Source of the DNA: an uncultured Lachnospiraceae bacterium
Lineage (GTDB): Bacteria > Bacillota > Clostridia > Lachnospirales > Lachnospiraceae
Reading direction: 5' to 3'
Length of the DNA stretch: 6,081 nt
Assembly (NCBI GenBank): GCA_948665105.1
Contig: CAPNGW010000153.1
Location: forward strand, 1-6,081
Shown piece after piece: positions 5,964 through 6,081 of the stretch. The position numbers and the translations under genes are program-made. The notes beneath the pieces are model-generated. The model saw only the letters and a program-made list of their open reading frames with translations, was not told the origin of the DNA and made no database searches. How positions within the stretch are numbered: position 1 is the stretch's first letter; each line of letters opens with the position of its first letter.

Positions 5964-6081
5964 CTACAGGCAAAAGCAGGCTGCATAATGCCCATCCCCT
6001 GCGTCCTTGAGCACAGGCACCTCCTTATGGCATCGCTCAAAAGCCTGTGGACAACGGGTGCAAAAAGCGCACCCCCTGGGC
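5964..6081 (-). CDS. Opp/Dpp-type ABC transporter ATP-binding protein, C-terminal end (partial)
   Basis: Only the last 38 residues are in the window; the 5' part lies beyond the right edge. Reading the minus strand from base 6080 gives PRGCAFCTRCPQAFERC, then KEVPVLKDAGDGHYAACFCL and a TAG stop at 5964-5966. The pattern P-x-G-C-x-F-x-x-R-C-P-x-A-x-x-x-C followed by P-x-L...G-x-G-H-x-x-A-C is the hallmark C-terminal extension of peptide-transporter ATPases (OppD/OppF, DppD/DppF). These cytosolic subunits hydrolyse ATP to drive import of di- or oligopeptides, or nickel in some relatives. In some family members the clustered cysteines are known to hold an iron-sulfur cluster. The Walker and signature motifs cannot be checked because they are outside the window. 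The gene ends 69 bases before the deglycase start on the same strand, so it is probably the transporter of this operon. Whether it is the D or F subunit cannot be decided from this fragment. Confidence 0.88.
   Translation of the reverse strand, partial: PRGCAFCTRCPQAFERCHKEVPVLKDAGDGHYAACFCL

Noticed and set aside
1..6081. Sigma-54 -24/-12 promoter (GG-N10-GC) inside the window
   Set aside because: I inspected TGGCA occurrences on both strands (for example near 1592, 2297, 2644, 4230 and 6028, and several on the minus strand). None had GC at the required -12 spacing. The operon promoter is probably beyond the right edge. A by-eye search is not exhaustive.

Overview
The window carries six genes, all on the minus strand and packed head to tail, so it reads as the downstream part of one operon. 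In transcription order (right to left) they are: the C-terminal end of an oligopeptide/dipeptide-type ABC transporter ATPase (cut by the window edge); a two-SIS-domain deglycase resembling FrlB; a CocE/NonD (peptidase S15 fold) serine hydrolase; a fructoselysine 3-epimerase (FrlC); a PfkB-family fructoselysine 6-kinase (FrlD); and RNA polymerase sigma-54 factor (RpoN). Intergenic gaps are 69, 42, 64, -17 (overlap) and 15 bases. I see no internal promoter or terminator that would break the unit.

The metabolic theme is catabolism of Amadori products (glycated amino acids). From the known Frl pathway, FrlC converts psicoselysine to fructoselysine, FrlD phosphorylates fructoselysine at C6, and FrlB splits fructoselysine-6-phosphate into lysine and glucose-6-phosphate. 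FrlC and FrlD match my recollection of the E. coli proteins along most of their length. The FrlB-like protein is more divergent but keeps the catalytic Glu/His pair and the C-terminal signature. Two things depart from the E. coli operon. The transporter is of the peptide-importing Opp/Dpp type rather than an amino-acid permease. A secreted-family-like but apparently cytosolic alpha/beta hydrolase lies between frlB and frlC. An attractive inference is that glycated peptides or acylated Amadori compounds are imported and trimmed before entering the Frl pathway.

The last gene is rpoN, 15 bases after the kinase stop, with its own Shine-Dalgarno inside that gap. A sigma factor at the end of a sugar-amine catabolic operon suggests sigma-54-dependent control of the locus, but no activator gene and no -24/-12 promoter is visible in the window. 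The RpoN has a normal RpoN box but an atypical sequence just after its STVSR helix.

The organism is most likely a Gram-positive gut-type Firmicute (class Clostridia, perhaps Lachnospiraceae or a relative). The grounds are strong GGAGG/AAAGGA-type ribosome binding sites before nearly every gene, dense operon packing, intermediate base composition, and the combination of Frl genes with RpoN and an Opp transporter. This placement is an inference. I found no RNA genes, mobile elements, CRISPR arrays or long repeats.
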